DNA of 64,000 bases, from NCBI GenBank assembly GCA_018873245.2, contig JAEMBT020000072.1:62001-126000 (forward strand). The letters are read 5' to 3'. The stretch comes from Archegozetes longisetosus (Eukaryota; Arthropoda; Arachnida; Sarcoptiformes; Trhypochthoniidae). The translations under genes and the position numbers were made by a program. The notes under the pieces are model-generated. The model made no database searches and was not told the DNA's origin. It saw only the letters and a list, made by a program, of their open reading frames with translations. Positions 33,620-47,382 of the stretch are shown piece after piece; position 1 is the first letter of the stretch, and each line of letters begins with the position of its first letter.

Positions 33620-35400
33620 TGTGTTTATTAAGCAGATCAAGATATCATGAGCTCAATCTGCGCCCTAACTGAACAGATATTCACTTGTCTATGAACAAAT
33701 ATATCCATCATTAAAGAGAAAAGTTTCCGGTTTACAATTATCAGGAATTTGCCAAAATTCATATGCTACAAAATCAATGATGGTTTAAACATTATCAATC
33801 AAACCATTCAAATGTAAACAAGTGCGTTCTTTAAACCTTTAAAAATCAAAACTCAACCAGACTGAAAGATTCTGTTTAACTAGTTTTGTGCAGGTACTCA
33901 GATTTGGAAGTGTGTAGAATCTGTTTAATTCGTAGATAATAGTTTCTGTTTGCAATATTAGTCATTTCAAGTCAATTTGAAAATCAATCCTGGTATATAC
34001 AACCTAATAGCACGGTGTAATAGCTCTCAATTTCTTGCATTTACTCAGTTCGAAATCTACAACAAAACAACAAAGCTCTCTATCAAAACAAATCAATTCA
34101 AGTTACATGTATATAGAAGTATGATTATGTGTGTTAAAAGCTCTTAAGAGTCAAATTTGATATCTTGTTTAGATTTACTCACTGCTTTTTAATAAAAGTG
34201 TAATTGATATCAATATTGTTGAATATTGGGCGTTGGCTAACAAACTAAATGAAATGCATTTGAAAGCCTTTTATACTTGTTACATTTATAAAAATTATGA
34301 ATAATAATTTCCGCAATTAAGAATTTGATTTCGAACTTTAATCACTAAGAATCATCGACAAGAAATGTAAAAATGTAAAAGGTGTTTAATTATTGCCAAT
34401 CACTTGTATTGTTAGTCAGTGTTCAATTTCACAACCTGCTTAATCTTTAATCTAATATTTAAACACAATTTTAACAACATCCCATGAGAGATAAAGGGAA
34501 TAAAATTCGACATTAGGACTTATAAAGTTAGCTTATCAATCAATGCATAGTTGTTGGAATATAATTGTGCTATCTGATTTAACAGGAAATCAGACAGATA
34601 GTTTGATTACGAGTGCCTGATAAATTAGAAATGATCAAGTGTAATTGTATGAGTTATTTTGAGCATCAAACTAGGTACTTAGCACAGTTCGAATTTAGTT
34701 AGGTTTGGGGACAAAAGTGAAGTGCTCAGCTACTCAAACCTCAAGCATCACTATCAGAACGAGCAAGAACTCAAATTGCTTGTACTGACCCAATTTCAAA
34801 AGGAAAGCTGACTACTCAAAGGGTTAAAACTCTTGATTAAACAATATTAGATAGTAAGAAATTTATGATCAAGAGAACTCGTAATAAATTTTTAGCTTAA
34901 TAATTATCATTCTTGTTGATTTTGTGATTGATTCTCAACAAAAATCGAATACTATGAACGAAATTCAATGGAAAATATGTTTGATTTGAGATAACTATCG
35001 ATGAAACTATTCATCATTTCAATTCAGTATAATTCGTTACAAAATACCAAAAGTTCTTTATTCGTCAACGGTTTTCGAGATATCAGTTTTCAAGATTGAA
35101 GATGAAGGTAATATAACACTTGAAATTAATTGTTCAGGTGAATGATGAAAATATTTGCGTCTCAAACTCAATAACTTGATGAGAGCTTTAATACTGGAAT
35201 AAACTTTATCTACGATTGTACGGATTCGAAAGTGTTGATCAGAAGTCGAGCAGCACAATCTGGGCAAGCTGTCACTGATTTTTCATAGCTAAAAACACTT
35301 ACAGTGAAATGTGGACTTTCACAAAAGTAGTCAATACATTTCTGACTATATTGTAATTTTTAGTTGACATTCAGTCTTATTTCTACAATGATAGTTTTAT
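33620..35400 (-). repeat. Family A unit upstream of receptor copy 3
   Basis: Homologous to 23,460-25,200 and in the same orientation: GAGCTCAATCTGCGC at the receptor side, a GGGCGTTGGCTAAC variant of the landmark near 34,225, and GATCAGAAGTCGAGCAGC near 35,238. It is followed by the same A-to-B junction as at 29.0 kb (GATTGAACCTCATC). No gene seen. Confidence 0.65.
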
Positions 35401-37384
35401 TAAAAAAAATCTTGAGAGATTGAACCTCATCGAAAGTTTGGTAAGGTATCTAATTGAAATTTAGACTGTTCAGTTTGTTAAACTTTAACGTTTGCCTCGT
35501 CAAATCATAAAATTTCAGATTTTCAACTCAGCTCATTTCATATTCTCTAACATGACTATAATGTGACATTGAGTATTAAAGAGAAAGCAAAGCTATTATG
35601 CATAATATTCTATAAATTCTGTAAATATAAAACTGCATGACTTGAAACAAAACCAATCTTATAAATAATTCTGCAAAATTGAAGTTTAAAACTAGTTTAT
35701 GTCGTTATAGACAATCTTACGATTAGATTCTCAGAATCTACAAATCAAAGCAAACTTCTGAGTTAATTGATGTTTTAGTAATTTCCCACTTACTACTAAA
35801 CTATAAACTATAAACTCTTGTTCTCTGATAAAACATCTAAGAAATGGAAAACGTGTCAGAAGTGAAATAAAACTGACACAAAAGCGTGAATATCGCACAA
35901 ACACAGATATTGTAAGTCATATGATTGATGTCACCAAATGAGTTATACAAAAGTTGAAGTGATCGTGAGTTTTAAACTTGATATGAAGCTTGACTTCGAT
36001 GTAAGTTTTAAAATGTGAACCTATATATTGTTCTAAAGTATTTCCAACACAAAGGTTTTTCTCGTATACTAGAATTTTCGTCAAAGAAGCTGTACAAATT
36101 AAATGAGCTTTTTCATTTTTGTGACTAACTTTTATTCAAGATTTGTGAGAACGTGTAGAATCTAATGTCAACACGTAATGGGCAAAATTTGATCTTTAAA
36201 GTGATTCGTGTTTATAATTTTGGTTTGAAAATTCTTAAACTGAATATTCATTTGTCCAAGACATACAAGGTCAAATTACTCTGAGTTCAAAAATAGTTGA
36301 AATTTCCTTACTTAAAATATCCAATTACATATTAAGATCAATAGTTTCTCGGTTGGCTACATTAGCAGAGATTTAAGATACAAAATTTATATTCAAATTA
36401 TGAATAACTCATTTTGAATATAACCATATGAATTATATTCATTTCACATAATCAGAACATGATTGAAGAATTCGGTATTTGAAGATCTGCTTAAGCATTT
36501 TGCGAGAAAACTCACAAAAATTGGTTTAAGTCAAAATAAAATTTAGCTCAAGTTGGTGAAATGCACCAACAACGGATGCAAGAAAATCGATAAATTCAAA
36601 AAAGTTCAAAAATTAAGTTAAACAGTTTGTAGGATGAGAATTGAAACAGTTCAAACAAATTTGGCTTAACATTAAAGTATTGAGTATTTAAACTTATTTT
36701 GCGAGGAGTCAACGTATGTCACAATAAATCCAATCTCGAAGACTGTATGGCGTTCTTGGGTATTATGTTTTCAAGAAAACATACTTCATCCACAAGTGTG
36801 GAAGTTTGTAGGAGTAGAGTGCTGTCTCACTATTAATATATTGGAACCAATGCAAACAATTAGTGGTAACTCTAATGTTAAGTGGAAACAACTCTATCAC
36901 TTAACCATCTCTTTCGAGCTATTTCTAGTTTTCAAGCATCATGTAAGACAAATCTATTGGAAATCAAATGCGAAAGATTTGATCAGTTTCTCGTGAAAAG
37001 TCCTATCACCAAATGCAAATTTGTGTTAATCAAAACAGATATTAATACTTATTTAGTTTAGGCTATGAAGCAATTAGGTGTATATCGAATGACCTTTATT
37101 TAATGCTTCATCTTGAAATTAATCCATTTTCGATCTAGTTTCGCATTGTTTGATTCTGTACTAAAACGATCAGCGTTACGATCGTTGTGCTAACAGAAAG
37201 TTATGACAGAATTGATGTATTCGCATAATTTCGCATAGAATAGCATTTGAATTATTAGAAATTGAATGACTTGAGCAATTTTCATAGTCAATTCTTGCGA
37301 CAACTGTAAATCGCGACATCGATGATGATGAAGAAAGCAGTCCCACAGAATATTCTATATATTAATTAATATATATGTCGTGAC

Positions 37385-37570
37385 TGAGATACAAAATGTA
37401 ATATTTTACAAAGTAGTCACCTAGTTTGTAAATTAGTTAGCGTTAAAATTGACTCCTCTGTAAACTAGTCAACAAATTTATAAACTATTGATGATTATTT
37501 TGCAAGCTAGTTGACTAGATTACAAAGTGGTCAATATTGTCAATTAGTCATCACATTAGGGTTTGAGTTT
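37385..37570. repeat. Insertion with interleaved GTTGACTAG-type repeats
   Basis: Inside one family B unit, about 185 bases contain AGTCACCTAGTTTGTAAA, ACTAGTCAAC, AGTTGACTAG and ACAAAGTGGTCAAT in both orientations. Neighbouring units lack it. It resembles a small foldback minisatellite; no clean ends could be fixed. Confidence 0.45.
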
Positions 37571-39591
37571 ATAATTTGAAGCAAACTTCAACCTTGTAGA
37601 CGACTTAAAAAATTGGGTTCATAACATTAAAGATAGTAAGATAGTACTCTCGGAATTTTCAAATTAGAGTAAATTTTGGCAGAAGAGACTAATTACTTAA
37701 CTCCAAATTCTTGGTACTTGAAAAGCACGTATTAATTAAAAAAGTATCAAAACTGAAACAACTAAAAGGAAAGGTATAAATATTTCAATTAATACAGATA
37801 TTGAATATCATATAATTGGTATTTCAATTACAAAAATGAGTTTGAAAATGAAAACGTCATGACTTTTCAACTTAATATATGTGTGATTACGAAATAAGAT
37901 TTTTATGCTGTTAACTATTTTCAATACTCTATTATAACACAAAATAGATTTTCATTGTTTGAAGTTTTGTCGGTTAAACAAAGAGGTTTGAAGAACTAAC
38001 TGAGAAGTTCCTTCAATTATTCTGTTTGACGAGCTCCAAATCAATATTTGTGAGGATGCGTAGAATACCATAAGATGATGTCATGTAATGAGCGAAACCT
38101 AATGTTGTAAAGTTATTTGTTTGTAATTTTTGCTCGGAAATCAAACTAAATATTCGTTTACCCATGACATACAAGATAAAATTACTCTGAGTTTAAAAAT
38201 AACAATTCAATGTTCAGTGAAATAGTTGTAACTTTCCAAATTCAAATATTCAATTAAACTTTAAGATAACAAATTTCTCATATGACTCGATTACATTACC
38301 AGAGATCAAAGGTACAAAATTCATATTGAAATATTCTATAACTCATACTGAGCTCAAATATATAAACTATATTCATATAGAATAATTTGAACAGCGGTAA
38401 AAATTCAGTAGTTTTAGAAAAACCTCCTGTACAATGTGACCGGAAGACTCATGTAGAATTGGTTTATTTAGGTCAAAATAAAATTAAGCCTTAAATAGAT
38501 GAAATATACAAACATTGCATGTTTGAAAGTTAGTGAATTCAAAGAAGTAAGATAAACAACTTATAGAATGAGATTTTAAAGAAATAAAAAAATTTAGCTT
38601 AATATGAAAGTAGAGTATTTAAACTTTACGATGAGTCAATGTGTGTCACTCTAAGCCCACTCTCGGAGGTTGTACAGTGCGCTTACGGATTACGTTCTCA
38701 AGAAAACAGAGATTATCAAGAATTGTGGAAGATCTGCCGAAGTATGAACTAATTCATTATTAATAGTTTGTGACCGATTTACACAATTAGTGGTAATTTA
38801 ATAGTAAAGGGAAACAATTATATCGCTTAATTATCTATTTGGAACAATTTTTGGTCTTCAAGAGTTATGTAAAGCAAATGTTATAAGAAATCTAATGCGA
38901 AAGACGATCAGTTTGTTAGCAATAGTCTTAGCACTAAATGCAAGTTTCTTACAATCAAAACAGATAATGATAGTTATTTAGTTCAGACTATGAAGAAATT
39001 TCAGATAAATATTGAATAATGTTTAATGCTTTCATGTAAAACTCGAAAGTTTGTTGAATTACTTTCTCATTCTCTGGTTGTGCGTTAAAATGACCAGTGT
39101 TTGAACCATTGTGCTAGTAGAAACTCACGACAGAATCCAAATACCCATCTAACCTCACATAGAATGACAGATGTTATAAATTGAATCACGTTGAGGATAT
39201 TCTATATAACAAATAATCTGTATAAAGTTTTAGTTGACTAGCCTGAAAAAAAGTTCAAAGTTGTCCAAAAACTGAGTTCATATGATGAAGCATAGTGTGA
39301 TCTAATGACTACAACTTGAGAATTTTCAAATCTCAGCAAGTGGGATTCTAAAACTAATATTGTGATTTAGTTCTAGCTAAGTAGTAATTACAAATGAATT
39401 TGTCGAATAATGTTCATTAAATATGCCTTGATCATAAAGTTGCTAACCTACTTTTGCATTCTCTTGTTCGTATTAAAATTACTGGAATTTGAATTCTTAT
39501 GTTGATTGAATGTTATGATAGAATTCAACGATTCATTTAATCCAATATAGAATATAACAGACACTAGACTTGAGTCACTTTAAGCAATAGT

Positions 39592-39595
<4 letters not shown>

Positions 39596-39628
<33 letters not shown>
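39596..39628. repeat. CT dinucleotide microsatellite
   Basis: About sixteen consecutive CT units inside a family B unit. Confidence 0.95.
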
Positions 39629-39630
<2 letters not shown>

Positions 39631-42600
39631 CTCAATATTCACTTATTCATAAAATATAAGATCAAATCACTTTGTACTCAAAACATCACTTCTAAGTTTG
39701 GGTAATAATAGTTGTAATTTTCTCAGTTAAAATATCTAATTGCATATTACAACAACAAGTATTCTGATCAGACTTGACTATGTTGCCAGAGTTCTAACAG
39801 ATTTCATATTCAAATCTACAACTTATGCTCAACTCAAATATGTTTTGTATGCATCTCAAATAATCTGAACATCAGTCAAAAAATTGGCAATTTTCTGAAA
39901 ACACTATCTGACCAGAAACTCCTGCAAAATTAGTTTAGTCACAAAATAAATTTGCCTAATTAGTGAAATGTACTAACGTATGATGTTGGAAAATTCGAAA
40001 AGCTTCACAAAAGGTATAAACTTATAACGGTAAATGAAAAGTTCTCGGCCTAATACCTTTCCTTTTGTTTGTGAATGCTGATATTGTTAGTGAAAATAGA
40101 GCTGTCTAATGAAACCTCATACTAATAATAGATTCATTTCTTAGAATAAAATTATAAACTCTTATAGAATAGGTTTCAATACATAGGTCCAAGAGAAAGG
40201 GGAAAAGAAAAACTGTTCTCAGCTTACAAACGTTTATTGACAAAAAGTTGTGTAATTTATTTCAACTTTGAGTAAAACCAGCAATTCTGGCATACAATCA
40301 TGGAGAGTTGCTTCAATTATTTCGATTACCTTTCAATCAAGACTTATGAGTGTGTACAGCATCTCAAAGTCAATAAGTGATGATCAGAATCTGATATTTT
40401 AAAGTGGTTGTTTCTTTGTAAGTTTGCTTTTGAAACTCTTAAACTATATATCCATTATCCAAAACATGGTCAAATTGCTGTGTTCAAAACAGCACTTTTG
40501 TCTTTAGGTAAAACTAATTGTTTTTCAAACATATATTACAACAACAACTAAAATGATTTCACTCAACTATGTTTCCAAAGCATTAGGATATCGGTTTTAT
40601 ATTCATAAAACCTAACTCATACTGAGCTCTAATATGTGAATTGTATTCATTTCAAATAATCGGAATATCAGTCAATAATCAGCAAAAATGCTGGAGATTT
40701 CTACTAAACTATTTGACCAGAAAACATGTGTAATATTACTTCATTTGGATCATGAGGGAAAATTGAGCTCAATCAAATTGGTGACATGTAATCAGAACAG
40801 ATATTAGTAACTATTTGGTTCAAGCTATGAAGGAATTAAATCTGAATTGGAGTAATCTTTATTTAATGCTTTCATCTTAAAATCGTTGACTTGTCGACTC
40901 TTTCGCATTCTCTGGTTTTGTAGTAAAATGGTCAGAGTTTGAATTGTTTTGCTAATAAAAGTGATGATAGAATTGAAGCATTCGTCTTATTTCATATGGA
41001 ATGACAGGTATTAGAAACTAAATCACTTTGAGCTCAAACTCTTTCAATGACTATAATCTGCGAAATTGATTATGAATGAGAAATGAGCTATTATGCAGAA
41101 TATTCTAAATATCAAATTGTATATGAAATTTTAGTTGGCTAGCTTGAAGCAAATTCAAACTCATAAATTATTCGAAAAATTTGGTTTATAAGTTTAAAGA
41201 TAGTGTGATAGCACTCTTAGAGATTTCAAATCTAAGTGATTTTGAAAGATTACTAAACTGTAAACTCTTTGTATCTGACAATCATCTATTAAATGAAAAA
41301 AGTATCAATTCTGAAAAATAACTAAAAAAGAATATGTGAATATTCTAATACAGACATTGAACATCATATAATTGACATTTCATTAACAAAAATGTGTTAA
41401 AAGTTGAAAAAGTAGTGTTTTAAACTCGATAAACGTTTGATTTGGAAATAAGAATTTATGAACGTCAATCAAATTTTGTTTAAAACTATTTTAATACTAA
41501 AGATTTTTATTGTAGAATTGAACTTGTATCAGTTACGCTAAGAAGCTCATCGAATTAAATAGGAAAGTTGCTTTACATATTTTGTTTGCCTCTATTATTT
41601 ATGAGTACGCGCGTAATATTAAGATTATATTTAGTAATAAGCTAAATATGATCTTATGAATTTATTAGTTTGTTTATATTTGTTCACAACTTATTAAACT
41701 AGATATTCGTAGTTCAGAAATCTACAAGATCAAATTATTTTTGTTTAAAAGAAGCGCTTTTACGTTCAGGTAAAATAGTTGTAATTTTCTAAATTAAAAT
41801 ATTTAATTACATATTACAACGAGAATTATTTTGACTTGACTTGACCATGTTACCAGAGATTTGACATGCATTTTATACTCAATCTATTAATTCATGCTTG
41901 GATATATAAATTTTTACTAACATCAAATAATAAGAACATCTTTGATGAGCTCGGTAGTGTTTTAAGAATCTACTAAACAATTAGAATATTAATGAAAATT
42001 GGTTTATTTGGGTCAAAATAAAGTTTAGCTCAAATTAGTGAAATGTACTAACAAAGTAGGTTTGAAAATTGTTAAATTCAAAAAAGTTTCAACAAGTAAG
42101 ATAAACAGCTTTTAGTATGAGATCTAAAAGAATTCGATTTATGTTAATATTTATGTATTGAACATTTCAATTTATTTTACCACAAGTCAGCGTTTGTCAC
42201 GGTAAACCCACTCTCGAAGATTGTATGGTGTGCTTATGGATTATGTTTTAAACAAATTAGTATATAGTTTATCAAGAATTCTGGAAGAAGTTCTTTGGAA
42301 GTATTGGTTATTTCATTATTAATTTATTGCAACTAATACACTATTAGTGTTAAGACTAACTGTAAAGGGAAACAGTTCTATCGCTTGATTATCAATTTGA
42401 GCTAATTTTAATCTTCAAATGTTATATAAGGCAAATCTTATGAGAAATCTAATTTCAAAGATGATCAATTTCTTGGGAAAGTTCTTTAAGGTAAATTTCT
42501 TTTAATTAGATGAGATTTTAATAGTTATTTGGTTCAGGATATGAAGGAATTAAATTTGAACAGGAATAATTTTTATTTAATGCTTTCATCTTAAAATTGA

Positions 42601-42789
42601 TGAGTTGTTGAATAACTTTCGCATTCTCTGATTATGTAGTAAGACGATCAGAATCGTTGTGCCAATAAAAAGAAATGACATAATTCAAGTATTCATCTAA
42701 TTTTATATGGATAAAATTTAGCTCAATAAAATTGGTGAAATGTAACAACAAAAGATGTTAGAAAATTGCTAATTCAAAAAAAATGCAAA

Positions 42790-43560
42790 ATATATCTGGG
42801 TGCCGGAAATTATTTTACTTTTTATGTTGCTAAACCAACATAGCAATGATACATAAATGAATTAAAAGACCACTGACCAAATAGTACATTAACAATCATT
42901 GAGAAAGACTAAAGTTTGAAGTCATTTAGAAATTATTATTCAATACAAAAACAAATCTTAACAAAAAATTATTGCCAAACAGCAAGACTTAAATTGATCA
43001 TATACATCATTCTAAAGTATACCCTCCCCCAAATTGTATACATTGCTTACTTTGAGTCAAATACAGTAAATTAATTAACCAATGGTACAATTGAATCTCT
43101 ATAGGACTATTCTTTAGAGCAGACTCATGCGGTATATCGATACCAAGCTTGGTATACAGATAGTACACGATGAGTAGAGCAAAAAAACATACTGGACGTA
43201 TCCACCGCAAATCAAAGGTGGTGGAGTTACAGGCTTCCAAAAGTATGAGTAGGGTTATTTATTAAAATAGACTCTGGGACATATTGGCACCAAACCTGGT
43301 ATTCAGATAGTACTCGGTGAGTAGAGCAAAAATTATAATAGACATATCCGCCTCAAATCAAATGGGGAAAAGTTACAGATTTTCCTCATTGAAGAGATAA
43401 GACTGATATGTCAAAAGCAGATTTAAATCCAAATACATAACTGAAGATAAAAAATAAAGCATTTTTAAAATCCAAATTAGGTTAAATTAAGTTAGATCAG
43501 GTTAGGTTGAGTTTCCTATCGCACGTTAATCAATAAAATTCAATACGTACAACATAAGAA
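42790..43560. mobile_element. Unclassified insertion of about 770 bases in family B
   Basis: Family B homology stops near 42,790 and resumes near 43,560. Inside, a block of roughly 120 bases (GAGTAGAGCAAAAA, ACGTATCCACCGCAAATC) occurs twice, at 43,113-43,235 and 43,265-43,380. A 77-codon open frame on the - strand (43,240-43,007) crosses the first block and includes a hydrophobic run (PVCFFALLIVYYLY), but no ATG is certain and no family is recognised. No terminal repeats are obvious, so the class is open. Confidence 0.45.
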
Positions 43561-43973
43561 GTACAACAAAAATATAATATTAAAGTATTGAGTATTTTAA
43601 TTTATTTTGTCACGAGTCAATGTGTGTCACTCTAATCCTATTCTCGAAGATCATATGGTGTGCTTATGAACTGCGATTTTAAGAAAATAATATATTTTAT
43701 CAATAATTCTGGAGAAATTCTGTGGAAGTTTGGGGTTATCTCATCGTCAATGGGTTTGATCCGGTACACACTATTAACGATAAATTTAATCAAGTCTATC
43801 TCCAGTATCTCCACTTATGCAGGTCTTTAAAATATAATTGAATAACCTTATCAAATAATAAAATTGTCAGCTGCAAATAATGACTAGCTTTGGAATTACT
43901 TGTGATTGTATAAATGATGTATATTTCGAAATTAGATCACTTTTTGATCCATGAATAACTTTCAGGTAATTTT

Positions 43974-45062
43974 TGAAAGTAAAGTTTTGGAAAATATCAA
44001 AAAAATTCGTACTATCAATTCGGAAAATGGTTTTGACGTCAACAAAATAGTGCCATCAGAAATGGTCATTAGTTCTGCGAGAACCTATTTATGTAGATTT
44101 GGAATCATTATTTAAATGTCACTCAAAGATGTGAATATTTTACAACCTAATACTCATTTTGATCGTAGTGTGAATGATCATATCTGCCATCGTTCGAAGA
44201 AAATCCTAATATATTCTTAAACATTGAAGAATATTCTTAGTTAGATAACATGAAAGTTCACCTCAATATCTCATTTTCTAAATTCATATCTTTCGATTTT
44301 CTTATAACTGATTAATACACGATACAACCGATATAATACACTATACAACTTAAGGACATAAAACCTTCACATATCAAAATATTTTAAACAAATTTCACTA
44401 AACACCTTGATTTAACAAACGAAGCACAATCTGTAAGTAATGTTATTTAAAATTCCTACTCAGGTTGTTTCTCATATAAGTGCGTGCATAACTCCTTTGC
44501 TCGCATTTTTACATCTATTACAGCTTTGACTCTAAACTATAAATTCTTCTATACATTGGCATTTTGTGAAATTGTATCGAGTTTGGTCCTAGGACTTAGT
44601 ATTCAGTTCTATCATATTTGGTACACAACTTATTTTAAATAATATACCTCTATTTGAAGATTCAGTCAAGAATGAAATTAAGCTAAGGTCCAGAGTTACT
44701 AATAGATTTTTAAGCATTGGTTAACTTCATTCAACAGAATGCTCTTCGCATTACATGACTGTGACTGCAATTATTAGGCAGCATCTATTATAGTTTGTCA
44801 TCACTTTCTTAACACTTATCAATACACGTCTTTTCATGGTAATCCACCAGAATCGAGATTTTCACAAGATTTGCTGTTATTTATGCTGTAACTGTATTTT
44901 ATTCAATATTTATTTACGTTATGAATATCGTGTTTTCAATCGCATATGAAACACAAGATCTATAGGTCACTGAATTGGCGGCTATTAGTCGATTGCGAAA
45001 AATGTATGAAAATTTCTCACATATTAAATGTGTTAATGATAGATAACGATGAGATAGAGTGA
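43974..45062 (+). pseudogene. Membrane-protein (chemoreceptor-like) relic, left twin
   Basis: Two blocks are conserved with the inverted twin at 55.1-56.9 kb. The first (43,974-44,220) reads NSENGFDVNKIVPSEMVI and then RTYLCRFG before a stop. The second (44,462-45,062) is rich in hydrophobic codons but broken by frameshifts; it includes the counterpart of the twin's SLNWRLLVDCEKSMKNS (here around 44,965-45,015). The conserved blocks, membrane character and neighbourhood suggest an old chemoreceptor. It is not clearly the same family as the receptor at 4,910. Non-functional. Confidence 0.5.
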
Positions 45063-45560
45063 TCAATGATTTTTGATCAACAATTTCATCACTAATCCAA
45101 ATGTTGGAATTTATTGTTGAAAATGTGTTATTTTCGACTTTGATGCTATGAAGTGAACGTTGATTAAAACAGAGTTAAGATTTTGCGAGCACTTGATAAG
45201 ATTTTATTACACTTTCAGATAAGACTTTACGTTTCTTAAAAATGGTTGAGATGTTAACATGTTACATGTTACATGTTACTTGTTGCATACTTGTTACAAT
45301 GTAAATTATTTGAGTGAAATCATGATCAATGGTGTGTCTAGCTACACGTATTTCTTTCAATTAATTATCAATCAACTTCAGATCACAAAGTTTTTGATAT
45401 GATTAATTAAAGGCAACAATCGCTATATTTTCAATTAGATTCAATAGATTTTTCATGTAATTTTACGCATCATCCACAAAGCATGGCAAACTCAATCATA
45501 CAATGCTTTGTGAATAAGTTGTATACCACATTATCTAACTGAAAAATATAATTATTTATG
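45063..45560. repeat. 3' flank of left twin, inverted-repeat partner of 54,480-55,105
   Basis: Homologous in reverse complement to the flank of the right twin, including GATCAATGGTGTGTCTAGCT against AGGTGCGTCTGGCT and a short palindromic segment around a CACAAAGCATGGCA-like core (45,470-45,515). A small run of TTACATG repeats lies at 45,258-45,285. No gene. Confidence 0.65.
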
Positions 45561-46439
45561 GATCTAATTAACCACAAAATATCTAACACTGTGATCTAAA
45601 ATTGATTGATGATTAGTTGAAAAAATATTTGTAGCCAGGCACACCCTTCATTATCCTTCCATTCGTATTTTTAACAATTTAATTATTGAGCTCACTTTCA
45701 GAAACAGTAGTTGCAAAACATTAAAATTCTGTTTTACTGTATCACAAGCTTATTTGGAATATTAAGAACGCGCAGAATCTCTCATAAACCATAACATTCT
45801 CTAAATGATTGATCGATAATTGATTTGATATACTATTCACATTAAGCCTATATTCATATTATATAGAAACACGTGAAAAGAAGCCAAACTACAGTTATCA
45901 ACTCAAGTGTTAGACAAACACATTCCAAGCATAGAGAATAGAGTTCAATATATATTTGTTGCAAAGCTATTTTCCATTAGATTCAATCAATTCGTCTAAA
46001 AATAGTTCTTCAGCTGAAATAACTTTTATTACTTAAGAATCTCTTAATAAATGTGGGAATGTTAATGTAATTATATTTAGTCAAATATTGGAGTGATATG
46101 AACGCTCGTTCTAAATATTTTATCCATCAATATATAAATGTTAAAGCGTCAAATTTAAAGTAGCATTATGTTCCACTATTGAAAAAACCTTTATTTTATT
46201 GAAAAACATAATTTTATCCTTTATTATTTATTTGTCTAGCAATTTGTTTTTAAACATTTTGATCACAATCACAACCATTACTAATAAAGTTATATATCAT
46301 TGTTTTTTATTCAATATCTATTAACATACCTCTCAATTGACTAAATATTAAATAAACGGTTGTGTTATATCATTTATTCGCCGTATTTTCTAACAGTTAT
46401 CAAATGATATAATAATGGATATTAAATTCATGGTATTAC
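45561..46439. other. AT-rich interval without recognisable features
   Basis: I find no long open frame, terminal repeat or tandem array here. Short open stretches are interrupted in all frames. Confidence 0.5.
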
Positions 46440-47382
46440 GACATAAGATCGAAGAAAGAATATCGAATGAAAAAAGATCGAATCAATAATATCGAAAACA
46501 AAAAGATCGAATGCGACAAAAGACCGAATGCGACACAATACTAAATGCAAAATAGGGTCAAATATGTTATATCAAATTCTAAAAATAAATTATTAGAACA
46601 AATCTTTAGTTCGAACTAATCAAATTTATAATTTTTTAGTACAATAAAACATGAAATGATTGATCAAATTTATATAATTTCATATGTAAGAAAAAATAAT
46701 CGGATCTTTGACAAAATACAGTAGAATCTCGATATAAGAGACATTTCGATACAGTAAACATATGTAGGTACAATGAAGCTTGCACACATTCGATATAAAA
46801 TATATTTCTTATAAAGTTCTCATAAGTCTTATAGTATTAAAATTAATTTTTCAATTTTAGACTGATATAATATTTTGATTTTAAGTGCTTTTAAACTAAT
46901 AACTTCAAAGACAGTATTTCCCAAAAAGTTTCATTTCATAAAAAAAGGAAATTTCGGATGTTAATATCTTTAAGAAAAATATTCAAACAAAAATGAATAG
47001 TTTTTAAAAAATGTACTTCTATTTATTGAATTGATATTGTTATTTAATATAAACTCTAAAAGTTGATATATTCCAACTTTTTATATTACATACAGAATGA
47101 TATAAGGACCAAAAAAGTTTACTCCTTGAGAATTCGTTATATCGAGCTTTTATTGTACAGTATATAGTTTCACAAATTTAAATAAATTGAAAATAAGAGC
47201 ATTATATATAAATATCAATTAGAATTTTGAATTATATTGTATTCTGCCTTATCTTGCATTAGATCACATGTCGCATTCGGTCTTTTGTCGTATTCGGTCT
47301 TTTGTCGCATTCGGTGTTTTTGTTTTCGATATTATTGATTCGATCTTTTTTTCATTCGGTATTTTCTCTTCGATCTTATGTC
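46440..47382. mobile_element. GATCGAAT-rich foldback element
   Basis: The ends are inverted repeats of about 110 bases starting GACATAAGATCGAAG (46,440 onward, and 47,270-47,382 reversed). Within each end, units such as AAAAGATCGAATGCGACA repeat two to four times. The middle is AT-rich and hosts a Tigger MITE. The architecture matches the ATATCG element at 9,751, although the repeat motif differs. Non-coding. Confidence 0.72.
46719..47155. mobile_element. pogo/Tigger-type MITE nested in the foldback element
   Basis: The ends CAGTAGAATCTCGATATAA and TTATATCGAGCTTTTATTG resemble pogo/Tigger termini. A TA lies at 46,717-46,718 and 47,156-47,157. The 437-base interior is non-coding. Confidence 0.72.

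Larger units (their letters stand above)
35400..43800 (+). repeat. Family B tandem array, second block
   Basis: At least four units in head-to-tail order share the landmark AAAACAGATATTA (or a variant) near 37,027, 38,957, 40,797 and 42,508, spaced 1.93, 1.84 and 1.71 kb. Each unit also has a segment ending in GTGTCACTCTAA-like sequence followed by a CTCGAAGATTGTATGG-like motif (36,735, 38,665, 42,210, 43,645). Units are roughly 70-80% alike by eye. No coding sequence is credible. The function is unknown. Confidence 0.7.

Noticed and set aside
35058..35267. 69-codon open frame on the - strand
   Set aside because: It lies in a family A unit; the equivalent sequence at 24.8-25.1 kb is not open, so it is fortuitous.
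39596..39628. CT run as a promoter GAGA-type element
   Set aside because: It is a plain microsatellite within a non-coding repeat unit with no gene start near it.
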